Below are positions 10,780-19,047 of a stretch of DNA of 64,000 bases, piece after piece. Both the position numbers and the translations under genes were made by a program. The DNA is from Nocardia stercoris (GTDB lineage: Bacteria > Actinomycetota > Actinomycetes > Mycobacteriales > Mycobacteriaceae), in assembly GCF_003696265.1 (NCBI RefSeq), contig NZ_RFFH01000001.1, forward strand, positions 1,054,001 to 1,118,000, written 5' to 3'. The notes under the pieces were generated by a model. The model was given only the letters and a program-made list of their open reading frames with translations. It was not told the DNA's origin and searched no databases. How positions within the stretch are numbered: position 1 is the stretch's first letter; every line of letters begins with the position of its first letter.

Positions 10780-10958
10780 GCGAACTCCCCGTGTCGCCCG
10801 GCGTGTACCGGATTACCGTTTCGTCCGGTGATCAGATCGTTGCGAGGAATGTGCGTTATCCGATGCGCGATATGACGAATATCACTTTACGATCGAATCG
10901 CAATTCCAGCTGTCGCTAGTGCCGTCTCGAGCTGTCAAGCATGAGGGGAGCAATTTCG
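10780..10958. other. Intergenic region after glnD
   Basis: These 179 bases are notably A/T-richer than their surroundings (around 10865-10910), as expected of a promoter region for the small gene at 10959. I could not place -35 and -10 boxes with confidence. Confidence 0.35.
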
Positions 10959-11261
10959 GTGGCAATTGATATGGAATCCGCTTCGACGATGACCAGCACA
11001 TCCACCCGACATTTCGCCCGCTGCGTCGGGGGTGACTTCTGGGTGGTGTCGTGGTTACCGGGCCGCACTCTCACCGAGCGGCAAGCGGCGGCCGCCATGA
11101 CCATCGCCGTCACCGTCAGCCGGCACCCGCAGGACGACACCGCCTGGGTCCGGCTCGACGGACTGGCACTGGAGCTGGGACTGACCGGACGAGAGGCCGC
11201 GGGGCTGGTCGCCTTGTCGAGCCACGACCTACGACTGCCACCGCGGTCGCGGCCGGCCTGA
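10959..11261 (+). CDS. Hypothetical protein, 100 aa
   Basis: A small soluble protein of unknown function. It has a Ser/Thr-rich first 15 residues, a FWVVSWLPGRTLTERQAAAAM segment predicted to form a strand followed by a helix, and a basic, proline-rich tail. GTG 10959 is preferred because AGGGGAG at 10944-10950 is well spaced; ATG 10941 and ATG 10971 are alternatives. It stands alone between glnD and ffh. Residues 40-90 could form a small helical DNA-binding-like domain, but I do not recognise a family. Confidence 0.6.
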   Translation: MAIDMESASTMTSTSTRHFARCVGGDFWVVSWLPGRTLTERQAAAAMTIAVTVSRHPQDDTAWVRLDGLALELGLTGREAAGLVALSSHDLRLPPRSRPA

Positions 11262-11369
11262 CGACGGCGGCGTTTCGAGCCGAAAAACAGGCCTGAATCC
11301 GTAGCGACACCGATTCCCCGTACCCTGGTACATCGAGTGACCGCCTCTCGAGAATCAGGAGCGCCATCG

Positions 11370-12944
11370 GTGTTCGAATCCCTTTCCGACCGGTTGACCG
11401 GTGTACTCTCCGACCTCCGTGGCAAGGGACGGCTGTCGCCGGCCGACATCGACGCGACGGCGCGGGAGATCCGCCTGGCGCTGCTGGAAGCCGACGTGGC
11501 GCTGCCCGTCGTCCGGGGCTTCATCAACCGGGTCAAGGAGCGCGCCAAGGGCGCCGAGGTCTCGGGTGCGCTGAATCCGGCGCAGCAGGTCGTCAAGATC
11601 GTCAACGAGGAGCTCATCGGCATCCTCGGCGGGGAAACGCGACGGCTGAAGTTCGCCAAGAACCCGCCGTCGGTGATCATGCTCGCCGGTCTGCAGGGTG
11701 CCGGTAAGACCACCCTCGCCGGAAAGCTGGCGAAATGGCTGAAGGACCAAGGACATACACCGCTGCTCGTGGCGTGTGACCTGCAGCGTCCGGGCGCGGT
11801 CACCCAGCTGCAGGTGGTCGGTGAGCGGGCCGGTGTGCCGGTGTTCGCGCCGCACCCGGGCACGTCCGTCGGTGGCGGCGACAACCCACTGGGCATCTCG
11901 GCGGCCGACCCGGTCGAGGTCGCGCGCGCCGGTGTCGACGAGGCGCGCCAGAAGCAGTACGACGTGGTCATCGTCGACACCGCCGGCCGGCTCGGTATCG
12001 ACGCCGAGCTGATGGCGCAGGCCGCCGGCATCCGCGACGCCGTGCAGCCCGACGAGACGCTGTTCGTGCTCGACGCCATGATCGGTCAGGACGCGGTCAG
12101 CACCGCCGAGGCGTTCCGCGACGGCGTCGGCTTCACCGGTGTCGTGCTCACCAAGCTCGACGGTGACGCCCGCGGTGGTGCGGCGCTGAGCGTGCGTGAA
12201 GTGACCGGCATGCCGATCATGTTCGCGTCCACCGGTGAGAAGCTCGAGGACTTCGACGTCTTCCACCCGGACCGCATGTCCAGCCGCATCCTCGGCATGG
12301 GTGACCTGCTCACCCTGATCGAGCAGGCCGAGCAGGTCTACGACGCGCAGCAGGCCGAGGAGGCCGCGCGCAAGATCGGTTCCGGTGAGCTGACGCTGGA
12401 GGACTTCCTCGAGCAGATGCTGGCCATCCGCAAGCTGGGCCCGATCGGCAACCTGCTCGGCATGCTGCCCGGCGCCGGGCAGATGAAGGACGTCATCAGC
12501 CAGATCGACGACAAGCAGCTCGACCGGGTGCAGGCGATCATCCGCGGCATGACCCCCGCCGAACGGGACAACCCGAAGATCATCAACGCCTCCCGCCGAC
12601 TGCGCATCGCCAACGGTTCCGGTGTGACCGTCACCGATGTCAACCAGCTGGTCGACCGGTTCTTCGAGGCCAAGAAGATGATGGCCATGATGGGCCGTCA
12701 GATGGGCATGCCCGGTGGTCGCGGCGGCAGCAAGAAGAAGGGCGGCAAGAAGGGCAAGAAGGGCGGGCGCGGCCCGACCCCGCCCAAGATGCGCGGCGGA
12801 TTCCCCGGCATGATGCCCGGCATGGGTATGCCCGGCATGCCGGAAGGGTTTCCCGACCTGTCCGACATGCCCGCCGGCCTGAACGAACTGCCCCCGGGCC
12901 TGGAGGGAATCGATCTGAGCAAGCTGAAGTTCCCCAAGAACTGA
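11370..12944 (+). CDS. ffh: Signal recognition particle protein Ffh (SRP54)
   Basis: A 524-residue SRP GTPase that binds signal sequences and 4.5S RNA and pairs with FtsY. The N domain begins FESLSDRLTGVL. The G domain has GLQGAGKTT (107-115), DTAGRLGIDAELM and TKLDGDARGG. The M domain (from about residue 310) carries LGMLPGAGQMKD and the RNA-binding SRRLRIANGSG motif. It ends in a Met/Gly/Pro-rich tail after a basic GGSKKKGGKKGKKGG stretch. GTG 11370 is preceded by an AGGAG sequence and starts at the family N-terminus; a frame from 11337 would add 11 unlikely residues. Confidence 0.97.
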   Translation: MFESLSDRLTGVLSDLRGKGRLSPADIDATAREIRLALLEADVALPVVRGFINRVKERAKGAEVSGALNPAQQVVKIVNEELIGILGGETRRLKFAKNPPSVIMLAGLQGAGKTTLAGKLAKWLKDQGHTPLLVACDLQRPGAVTQLQVVGERAGVPVFAPHPGTSVGGGDNPLGISAADPVEVARAGVDEARQKQYDVVIVDTAGRLGIDAELMAQAAGIRDAVQPDETLFVLDAMIGQDAVSTAEAFRDGVGFTGVVLTKLDGDARGGAALSVREVTGMPIMFASTGEKLEDFDVFHPDRMSSRILGMGDLLTLIEQAEQVYDAQQAEEAARKIGSGELTLEDFLEQMLAIRKLGPIGNLLGMLPGAGQMKDVISQIDDKQLDRVQAIIRGMTPAERDNPKIINASRRLRIANGSGVTVTDVNQLVDRFFEAKKMMAMMGRQMGMPGGRGGSKKKGGKKGKKGGRGPTPPKMRGGFPGMMPGMGMPGMPEGFPDLSDMPAGLNELPPGLEGIDLSKLKFPKN

Positions 12945-12959
12945 CGGTGCGTACCCAGC

Positions 12960-12985
12960 GGGCCCGGTCGGCGTCGACCGGGCCC
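12960..12985. terminator. Bidirectional hairpin after ffh
   Basis: A perfect 11-bp stem, GGGCCCGGTCG with CGACCGGGCCC, around a GCGT loop. It lies between the convergent stops of ffh and the DUF4267 gene. Confidence 0.7.
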
Positions 12986-12993
12986 GTCGGGTG

Positions 12994-13407
12994 TCATTTC
13001 GCGCGCGACTCGCGCAGCAGCAGGCCGCCGGTCGCCGCGACCAGCGCCGCGGTCACGCCATGCACGCCGACCGCGGTGCCCGGTGAGCCGCGCCGGGCGA
13101 GCACGGTCACCATGTCGCCGGCCGGGATCAGCGCGATCGCCAGCGTGGCGATACCCAGCGCCCGGCGCTCTCGGGCAGCCAGCAGGGCCAGGATTACGGC
13201 ACCGGTGCCGATGTCCCGGACGCCCTTGACGTTGAGGAAACCGGCGGCCGGGCCCTCGGGGGCGGCCGGCAGCCCGAACTCGGCGGCCATGGATTCGGGG
13301 GTCACCAGGTAGCGGACGCCGACGAAGGTGATGAACCCCGCCCCGATCAGCGACAGCGCGGTGCCGAGCCAGGGTGCGTCGGGGCGGTGTGAGTTCTTCT
13401 GCAGCAT
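12994..13407 (-). CDS. DUF4267 membrane protein
   Basis: A 137-residue protein with four predicted membrane helices. The DUF4267 pattern is clear: an N-terminal helix LSLIGAGFITFVGVRYLV, then PESMAAEFGLP, FLNVKGVRDIGTGAVIL, and a C-terminal pair of helices. Members are small integral membrane proteins of unknown function. It is convergent with ffh and lies just downstream of the broken FAD oxidase, with which it may once have been cotranscribed. Confidence 0.85.
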   Translation of the reverse strand: MLQKNSHRPDAPWLGTALSLIGAGFITFVGVRYLVTPESMAAEFGLPAAPEGPAAGFLNVKGVRDIGTGAVILALLAARERRALGIATLAIALIPAGDMVTVLARRGSPGTAVGVHGVTAALVAATGGLLLRESRAK

Positions 13408-13435
13408 GTGTCTTTTCGATTCTGTTCGCGGGACT

Positions 13436-14076
13436 TCAGGGGAGGATCGGGAAGTTGGCGCGGAAGACGCCGTGCGGGTCGCGGGCGCGCTCGAGCGCCC
13501 GCAGCCGGGTCAGGGTGTCGGGGTCGAAGACCTGCGCCACGGTGTCCCCGGCCGACAGGACGGTGTACGGCTTGCGATCGCTCACACGGGCACCGAGCTC
13601 GGTGACCAGGCGTTTCTGGGTCGCGCGCACGTCGGCGGCGACGCCGGGATCGGCGCCGCTCGCCTGCAGGTACAGCGCATAGGGCGCGGCGAACGACGGT
13701 GCGGCGCCGGTCGTGGGTTCCGCGAGGGCCGCGCCCAGTTGCCGGATCTGCACGCCGAACAGGGGGTCGGTCGGACCGGTCAGCAGCGCCGCACCGGGTC
13801 GACCTCCACCCGGTCGAGGTGCCGGGTGCGGACCAGGATGCTGCCCGCCGTGTTGCCGGATGCGCCATGGCCGTTGGGTTGCGCGGCGACCGATACACCG
13901 GCGCGGCGGGCGTGGGCGACGACCGCGGCGACGTCGGCCGCGTCCTCGGGGTAGACCACGGCCGCGGCGGGCTGGTCGACGGTCAGGTTCCACGGTGTAC
14001 GGGCCGCGTCGAATCCGTCGGCGCCAGGGAGCAGTACCCGGCCGCGCATACTTGCGCGCAATGGTGTGTGGGGCAT
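13436..14076 (-). pseudogene. FAD-linked oxidase (BBE type), internal deletion and frameshift
   Basis: The minus strand starts at ATG 14076 (behind GGAGG). It reads the first ~90 residues of an FAD-binding PCMH oxidase: VLLPGADGFDAARTPWN, VVYPEDAADVAAVVAHAR, AAQPNGHGASGN, then LDRVEVDPVRR. The frame then stops at 13780. In another frame, from about 13788 down to 13436, the C-terminal berberine-bridge part appears, ending in ALERARDPHGVFRANFPILP. Intact relatives are about 460 residues; here about 250 central residues (the FAD and substrate domains) are missing and the join is out of frame. It is a dead gene. The divergent LysR regulator next to it remains intact. Confidence 0.85.
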
Positions 14077-14162
14077 GAACTCAGCCTCCGGCGGAGCCGG
14101 GAATGGATCAACGGGCCGCTGCGTATGATCCGATAAGCCATTGTGATCGAGGGGAAAACCGC

Positions 14163-15086
14163 ATGGACCTGCGCGATCTGGATCTGCGCGATGTGGAGAT
14201 CTTCCTGACACTGTCGGAGGAGCTACATTTCGGGCGCACCGCCGAGCGGTTGTATGTGTCGCAGGCGCGGGTCAGTCAGGTGATCCGGAAACTGGAACGC
14301 GGGGTCGGCGCGAAACTGTTCGAAAGATCCAGCCGCACGGTGGCATTGACTCCGATCGGCGCGCAGCTGCGCGACGATCTGCGGACCTCCTATCGTGACC
14401 TGCGCGCCGGCTTGGGCCGGGCGGCGCGCGCCGCGGAATACGGTGCCGCGGGCCTGCTGCGACTGGGTGTCACCGGCAGCAGCCTCGAGGAACTCCGCCC
14501 ACTGCTCGAGGGCTTCCGCGGCCGGCACCCCGACTGCGCTGTGCACATCGAACACGTGCACTTCGGCAACCCGTTCGGTGCGCTGCGAAACGACGAGATC
14601 GACGTGCTGGTGAGCTGGCTGCCCATCGAGGAACCGGACCTGGTGGTCGGCCCGACGCTCTATACCGAGCCGTACTTGATCCTGGTCGGCGCGAACCATC
14701 CACTGGCGCAACGGGAATCGGCCTCATACGAGGACCTGGCCGATTACGGCGTCTTCGCGATCTCCACCTCCGGGACCGCCGACGGACCACCCGGCTATTG
14801 GATCGAGGCGGCAGTCCCGACCACCGCCCCGAGCGGCCGCCCCATCCCGCGCACCGCCCACGCCGCCAACTTCCAGGACATGATCCTGCTCGTCGCCACC
14901 GGAAAGGCGATCACCCCGGTCCACGCCCATGCGGCCGCCTACTACGCACGGCCGGACGTGCGCTACCTCCCGCTGCCGGATGCCCCACCCGCCCGCTGGG
15001 CGCTGGTCTGGCGCCGCGGTGGCGAGACCTCGCTGGTCCGCGATCTGGCGGAGATCGCGGCGCTCGGGCGGGCCACCGCGCGCTAG
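14163..15086 (+). CDS. LysR-family transcriptional regulator
   Basis: A 307-residue DNA-binding regulator. Residues 1-65 form the winged helix-turn-helix: DVEIFLTLSEELHFGRTAERL, then SQARVSQVIRKLERGVGAKLFER. From about residue 95 comes the periplasmic-binding-like effector domain, with LLRLGVTGSSLEELRPLLEG. ATG 14163 follows GAGGGG. It faces the broken FAD oxidase, which by the usual LysR arrangement would have been its target. With that gene dead, the regulator may be an orphan or may act on DUF4267. Confidence 0.93.
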   Translation: MDLRDLDLRDVEIFLTLSEELHFGRTAERLYVSQARVSQVIRKLERGVGAKLFERSSRTVALTPIGAQLRDDLRTSYRDLRAGLGRAARAAEYGAAGLLRLGVTGSSLEELRPLLEGFRGRHPDCAVHIEHVHFGNPFGALRNDEIDVLVSWLPIEEPDLVVGPTLYTEPYLILVGANHPLAQRESASYEDLADYGVFAISTSGTADGPPGYWIEAAVPTTAPSGRPIPRTAHAANFQDMILLVATGKAITPVHAHAAAYYARPDVRYLPLPDAPPARWALVWRRGGETSLVRDLAEIAALGRATAR

Positions 15087-15123
15087 GTTTGGGGGTGTCA
15101 CCTCGACGCGACCAGGAGGCGGT

Positions 15124-16230
15124 ATGCGGCTGCATCTGCGGGGAGTGGTTCTGCCGGGCGACGACGTCCGCGATCTGTGGGTGCACGACGGGGTGATCTC
15201 GTTCGAGCCGGTCGCCGGCGCCGACACGTTGAGCACGTCCGGCTGGATCGTGCCCGGCCTGGTGGACGCGCACTGCCACGTCGGGATCCGCTACGGCGGC
15301 GGAGACGAAACCGACGCGGGAGCCGTCGCCCAGGCCGAGACCGAGCGGGACGCGGGCGCGCTGCTGCTGCGCGATGCCGGCTCGCCGATCGACACCCGGT
15401 TCATCGACGACCGCGACGACCTGCCGCGCATCATCCGGGCCGGCCGCCACATCGCCCGGCCCAAGCGCTACATCCGCGAACTCGGCATCGAACTCGACGA
15501 CGAACGCGACCTGCCGGAGATCGTCGCCGAGCAGGCCCGGCGCGGCGACGGCTGGGTGAAGATCGTCGGCGACTGGATCGACCGTTCCGTGGGCGACCTG
15601 GCGCCGCTGTGGAGCGACGCGGTGCTGAAGGAGGCCATCGACGCCGCCCACCGCGAGGGTGCGCGGGTCACCGCCCACGTCTTCGGTGAGGACGCGCTGC
15701 CGGGCCTGCTGGGCGCGGGAATCGACTGCATCGAGCACGGGACCGGACTCACCGACGAGACCATCGAGCTGATGGTCCAGCACGGGACGGCGCTGGTGCC
15801 GACGCTGATCAATATCGACACGTTTCCCGAGATCGCCTCGGGCGCAGGTAAATACCCGATCTACGCGGCACACATGCGCGATCTGCACCGACGGTCGCGG
15901 GAGACGGTCGCGGCCGCCCACGCGGCCGGGATCCCGATCTACACCGGTACGGACGCGGGCGGCAGCATCCACCACGGGCGGATCGCGGACGAGATCGACG
16001 CGCTCGCGGGGGCGGGTTTCAGCCGGCACGAAGCCCTGGCGGCGTCGTCGTGGAAGGCGCGGTCCTGGCTGGGACACCCGGGGATCGAGCACGGGGCGCC
16101 AGCGGATTTCGTTGTGTACGAAGCGGATCCGCGGTCGGGGAAGGACGTGCTGGCGACGCCGCCGTGGGTCGTCCTGAGGGGACGAGTCTACGACCGGCGT
16201 GATCCGGTCACCGCTTATCGATCCGTCTAG
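15124..16230 (+). CDS. Amidohydrolase family protein (imidazolonepropionase-like)
   Basis: A 368-residue metal-dependent hydrolase. The metal motif DAHCH follows the family opening GWIVPGLV. A lysine in GDGWVKIVGDW, the histidines in ARVTAHVFGED and CIEHGTGL, and the aspartate in YTGTDAGG complete the binuclear-type TIM-barrel set. The C-terminal strand (ADFVVYEADP) belongs to the composite beta-sandwich. ATG 15124 follows AGGAGG. In mycobacteria an amidohydrolase also sits near ffh, so the locus is conserved. The substrate is unknown; dipeptides or cyclic amides are plausible. Confidence 0.9.
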   Translation: MRLHLRGVVLPGDDVRDLWVHDGVISFEPVAGADTLSTSGWIVPGLVDAHCHVGIRYGGGDETDAGAVAQAETERDAGALLLRDAGSPIDTRFIDDRDDLPRIIRAGRHIARPKRYIRELGIELDDERDLPEIVAEQARRGDGWVKIVGDWIDRSVGDLAPLWSDAVLKEAIDAAHREGARVTAHVFGEDALPGLLGAGIDCIEHGTGLTDETIELMVQHGTALVPTLINIDTFPEIASGAGKYPIYAAHMRDLHRRSRETVAAAHAAGIPIYTGTDAGGSIHHGRIADEIDALAGAGFSRHEALAASSWKARSWLGHPGIEHGAPADFVVYEADPRSGKDVLATPPWVVLRGRVYDRRDPVTAYRSV

Positions 16231-16231
16231 G

Positions 16232-16618
16232 ATGATTTACGGCCACCCGCATCGAACGGCTTGCCCGACACCGGCTCACCAGTGGGCGTCGGCGGAATTG
16301 GCTGTGCGGCTCGATGCGATGGTCGAAATGGCCGGCCGCTGGCCGGAGGGCCATTCCCTGCAAGCTGTCGCCGAGGTGTGGTCCGCGGAAAACACTGCTG
16401 GTGAACGTGAGACCAAGATGGCGGCGTATGCGGCTGCCGGGATTCGTTACCTCTGGACGTGCGAGGTGTTCGGCTCGGACGTTCCGGTTGTCTTCCAGGC
16501 CTACCGGCTCCGTGAATCGGGCTATCGGGTCGAGGTGTACGCCGCCGACGGTGAGACCGTGATCGCGCCCGGGCCGGCTCCGGTCCATGTCGTCACCTCC
16601 CGACTGCGGTGGAGTTGA
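16232..16618 (+). pseudogene. Remnant of a Uma2-type (DUF820) endonuclease
   Basis: An open frame of 128 codons carries pieces of the Uma2 fold. PTPAHQWASAELAVRLD is the segment before the core. LQAVAEVWSAENTAGERETK followed by MAAYAAAGIRYLWTCEV is the late core. The stretch between them that normally holds the conserved Pro-Asp catalytic acidic residues is missing, and the N-terminus is short. Uma2 proteins are about 180-200 residues and predicted nucleases. The frame begins one base after the amidohydrolase stop with no Shine-Dalgarno sequence of its own. I read it as a decayed gene. Confidence 0.65.
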
Positions 16619-16833
16619 CCGGCCGATTTCAGCGGCTGGGAGCGGTCTGGCAGAATGAACCCTCGTCCTGGGCGCCCGCTGTGCCCGGACAGTGTCAGCC
16701 CGTCTCCGGTTACGTACCGCGCGGCGGTCACACACTCAACGCAAAACCGGGCCCGCATGCCGTGCGGGTCGCTGAATTGCGTCGTGACCACTCAGGTTGC
16801 CTTCGGGTAGCCGCCATCGAAAGGGGAACAGCT

Positions 16834-17274
16834 GTGGCTGTTCGTATCAAGCTCACCCGCCTCGGCAAGATCCGCAACCCGCAGTACCGCATCGTGGTCG
16901 CCGACGCGCGCACCCGCCGCGACGGCCGGGCCATCGAGAACGTCGGCAAGTACCACCCGAAGGAAGAGCCCTCGCTGATCGAGGTCAACTCCGAGCGCGT
17001 CCAGTACTGGCTGAGCGTCGGCGCGCAGCCGACCGAGCCCGTGCAGCGCCTGCTGGAGATCACCGGCGACTGGCAGAAGTTCAAGGGCCTGCCGGGCGCC
17101 GAGGGCACCCTGAAGGTGAAGGCGCCGAAGCCGTCCAAGCTGGACCTGTTCAACGCCGCGCTCGCCGCCGCCGACAACGAGCCGGTCACCGAGGCCGTCA
17201 CCCCGAAGAAGAAGGCCGCCAAGAAGGACGAGGCCGCCGAGGCTGCTGCCGAGGCCACCGAGGCCGAGGCCTGA
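16834..17274 (+). CDS. rpsP: 30S ribosomal protein bS16
   Basis: A 146-residue ribosomal protein. The N-terminal 80 residues are the S16 core ([20 protein letters not shown], then [20 protein letters not shown]). The tail is the long, Lys/Ala/Glu-rich extension typical of actinobacterial S16 ([15 protein letters not shown]). GTG 16834 follows AAGGGGA. It heads the conserved unit rpsP-KH-rimM-trmD with very tight spacing. The preceding 215 bases contain no gene and should carry the operon promoter. Confidence 0.97.
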   Translation: MAVRIKLTRLGKIRNPQYRIVVADARTRRDGRAIENVGKYHPKEEPSLIEVNSERVQYWLSVGAQPTEPVQRLLEITGDWQKFKGLPGAEGTLKVKAPKPSKLDLFNAALAAADNEPVTEAVTPKKKAAKKDEAAEAAAEATEAEA

Positions 17275-17276
17275 GC

Positions 17277-17519
17277 ATGAGTGTCGTGGTGGCCGACGCC
17301 GTCGAGCACCTGGTGCGCGGCATCGTGGCCAATCCGGACGACGTCCGCGTCGAGCTGATCACCAGCCGGCGCGGGCGCACCGTCGAGGTGCACGTGCACC
17401 CCGACGACCTGGGCAAGGTGATCGGTCGCGGTGGTCGCACCGCGACCGCACTGCGCACCCTGGTAGCCGGGATCGGTGGCCGGGGGATCCGCGTCGACGT
17501 GGTCGACACGGACCAATAG
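17277..17519 (+). CDS. khpA: KH-domain RNA-binding protein KhpA
   Basis: An 80-residue single KH-domain protein. The GxxG loop is in [17 protein letters not shown], and the N-terminal helix is [14 protein letters not shown]. It lies between rpsP and rimM, as in most Gram-positive bacteria, where KhpA binds RNA (often with KhpB) and affects ribosome maturation and division. It starts two bases after the rpsP stop, and its own stop overlaps the rimM start by one base (TAGTG), which implies translational coupling. Confidence 0.93.
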   Translation: MSVVVADAVEHLVRGIVANPDDVRVELITSRRGRTVEVHVHPDDLGKVIGRGGRTATALRTLVAGIGGRGIRVDVVDTDQ

Positions 17520-18070
17520 TGGAACTGCTCATCGGACGAGTCGCCAAATCGCACGGCGTGCGTGGCGAACTCGTCGTCGAACCGCGGACCGACGAGCCGG
17601 AACTGCGGTTCACGCCGGGAGCCGTGCTGCACGGCCGCATGCCGCGCGGCACCTCCCTGCAGAACTTCACGATCGAGTCGGTCCGGGAACACCAGGGCCG
17701 GCTCCTCGTCTGCCTGCGCGGCGTCGGCGACCGTACGGCCGCCGACGGCCTGCGCGGCATGCTGTTCGTGATCGACTCCGCCGATCTGCCGCCGTCGGAC
17801 GACCCGGACGAGTACTACGACCATGAGCTCGAAGGCCTGCGGGTCGAACTCGGGGACGGGACCGTGGTCGGCACCGTCACCGAGGTACTGCACTCCGCCG
17901 CCGGCGAGCTGCTGGCGGTCCGCGGCGCCGACGACGGCCGCGAGATCCTGGTCCCGTTCGTCACCGCGATCGTGCCGACGGTATCGATCGCCGACGGACT
18001 GGTGGTCATCGATCCGCCCGAAGGGTTGCTGGATCCCGACAGCCTGCCCGACACCGGTCCCCGGACGTAG
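17519..18070 (+). CDS. rimM: 16S rRNA processing protein RimM
   Basis: A 183-residue 30S maturation factor that binds uS19 and helps assemble the 16S head. The N-terminal RimM domain begins [20 protein letters not shown]. The C-terminal PRC-barrel begins near residue 100 with [20 protein letters not shown] and contains [12 protein letters not shown]. The GTG start overlaps the khpA stop. Confidence 0.96.
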   Translation: MELLIGRVAKSHGVRGELVVEPRTDEPELRFTPGAVLHGRMPRGTSLQNFTIESVREHQGRLLVCLRGVGDRTAADGLRGMLFVIDSADLPPSDDPDEYYDHELEGLRVELGDGTVVGTVTEVLHSAAGELLAVRGADDGREILVPFVTAIVPTVSIADGLVVIDPPEGLLDPDSLPDTGPRT

Positions 18071-18155
18071 ATCTGAACAATCGTCACCTCCACCGCTTTC
18101 CGCGCGGATGGAGGTGATGTCGTCCGGGCCGGCCGACGGTATCGAGAGGGAGTGC

Positions 18156-18911
18156 ATGAGCGTCGACGACAGCGAACCCACCACGCCGGATCCGGCGTTG
18201 CGGATCGACGTGGTCACCATCTTCCCCGAGTATCTCGAGCCGATGCGAACCGCCTTGCTGGGCAAGGCGATCGACAAGGGGATCCTCGAACTCGGGGTGC
18301 ACAATCTGCGCGCCTGGACCCACGACGTGCACCAGGCGGTCGACGATTCGCCCTACGGCGGCGGGCCGGGCATGGTCATGAAGCCCTCGGTGTGGGGGCC
18401 GGCGCTGGACGAGGTGTGCCCGGACGACGCCCTGCTGGTGGTGCCGACCCCGGCCGGGGTGCCGTTCACCCAGCAGACCGCCCGGCGGTGGTCTCGGGAG
18501 CGGCACCTGGTTTTCGCGTGCGGCCGCTACGAGGGCATCGACCAGCGGGTTTTCGACGATGCGGCGCGCCGAGTCCGGGTCGAGGAGGTCAGCATCGGCG
18601 ACTATGTGCTGATCGGCGGCGAGGCCGCCGTGCTGGTGATGACCGAGGCCGTGGTCCGGCTGATTCCCGGTGTGCTCGGCAATCAGCAGTCCCACCAAGA
18701 GGATTCGTTCTCCGTGGGTGCGCAGGGGCCGGAGGGGCTCGGACTGCTGGAGGGGCCCAGTTACACGCGCCCGGTCTCGTGGCGCGGCCTCGAGGTGCCC
18801 GAGGTGCTGCTGTCGGGGAATCACGCGAAGGTCGCGCAGTGGCGGCGCGAACAGTCGCTGGCCCGCACGCGCGAGCGGCGCCCAGATCTGCTGCCCCCGG
18901 AGACCGGCTAG
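18156..18911 (+). CDS. trmD: tRNA (guanine-37-N1)-methyltransferase TrmD
   Basis: A 251-residue SPOUT methyltransferase that makes m1G37 next to the anticodon, preventing +1 frameshifts. Family motifs: [40 protein letters not shown] in the trefoil knot that binds SAM, and [13 protein letters not shown]. The C-terminal helical domain ends in [21 protein letters not shown] 18156 follows GAGAGGGAG. An in-frame ATG at 18108 exists but is less well placed. Confidence 0.96.
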   Translation: MSVDDSEPTTPDPALRIDVVTIFPEYLEPMRTALLGKAIDKGILELGVHNLRAWTHDVHQAVDDSPYGGGPGMVMKPSVWGPALDEVCPDDALLVVPTPAGVPFTQQTARRWSRERHLVFACGRYEGIDQRVFDDAARRVRVEEVSIGDYVLIGGEAAVLVMTEAVVRLIPGVLGNQQSHQEDSFSVGAQGPEGLGLLEGPSYTRPVSWRGLEVPEVLLSGNHAKVAQWRREQSLARTRERRPDLLPPETG

Positions 18912-19047
18912 CTCGATCGTAGCTGTGCGGCTGTGGAACTCGTTGCCGCTCCGGCACACCGGCCGACCTGCGTAGCCGTCCGAATCGGGTGGGGTTCCGC
19001 ACGGGGCTGTGGCCGTTTGTCGGCGGGCGGTTGTAGTGTCTGCGGGC

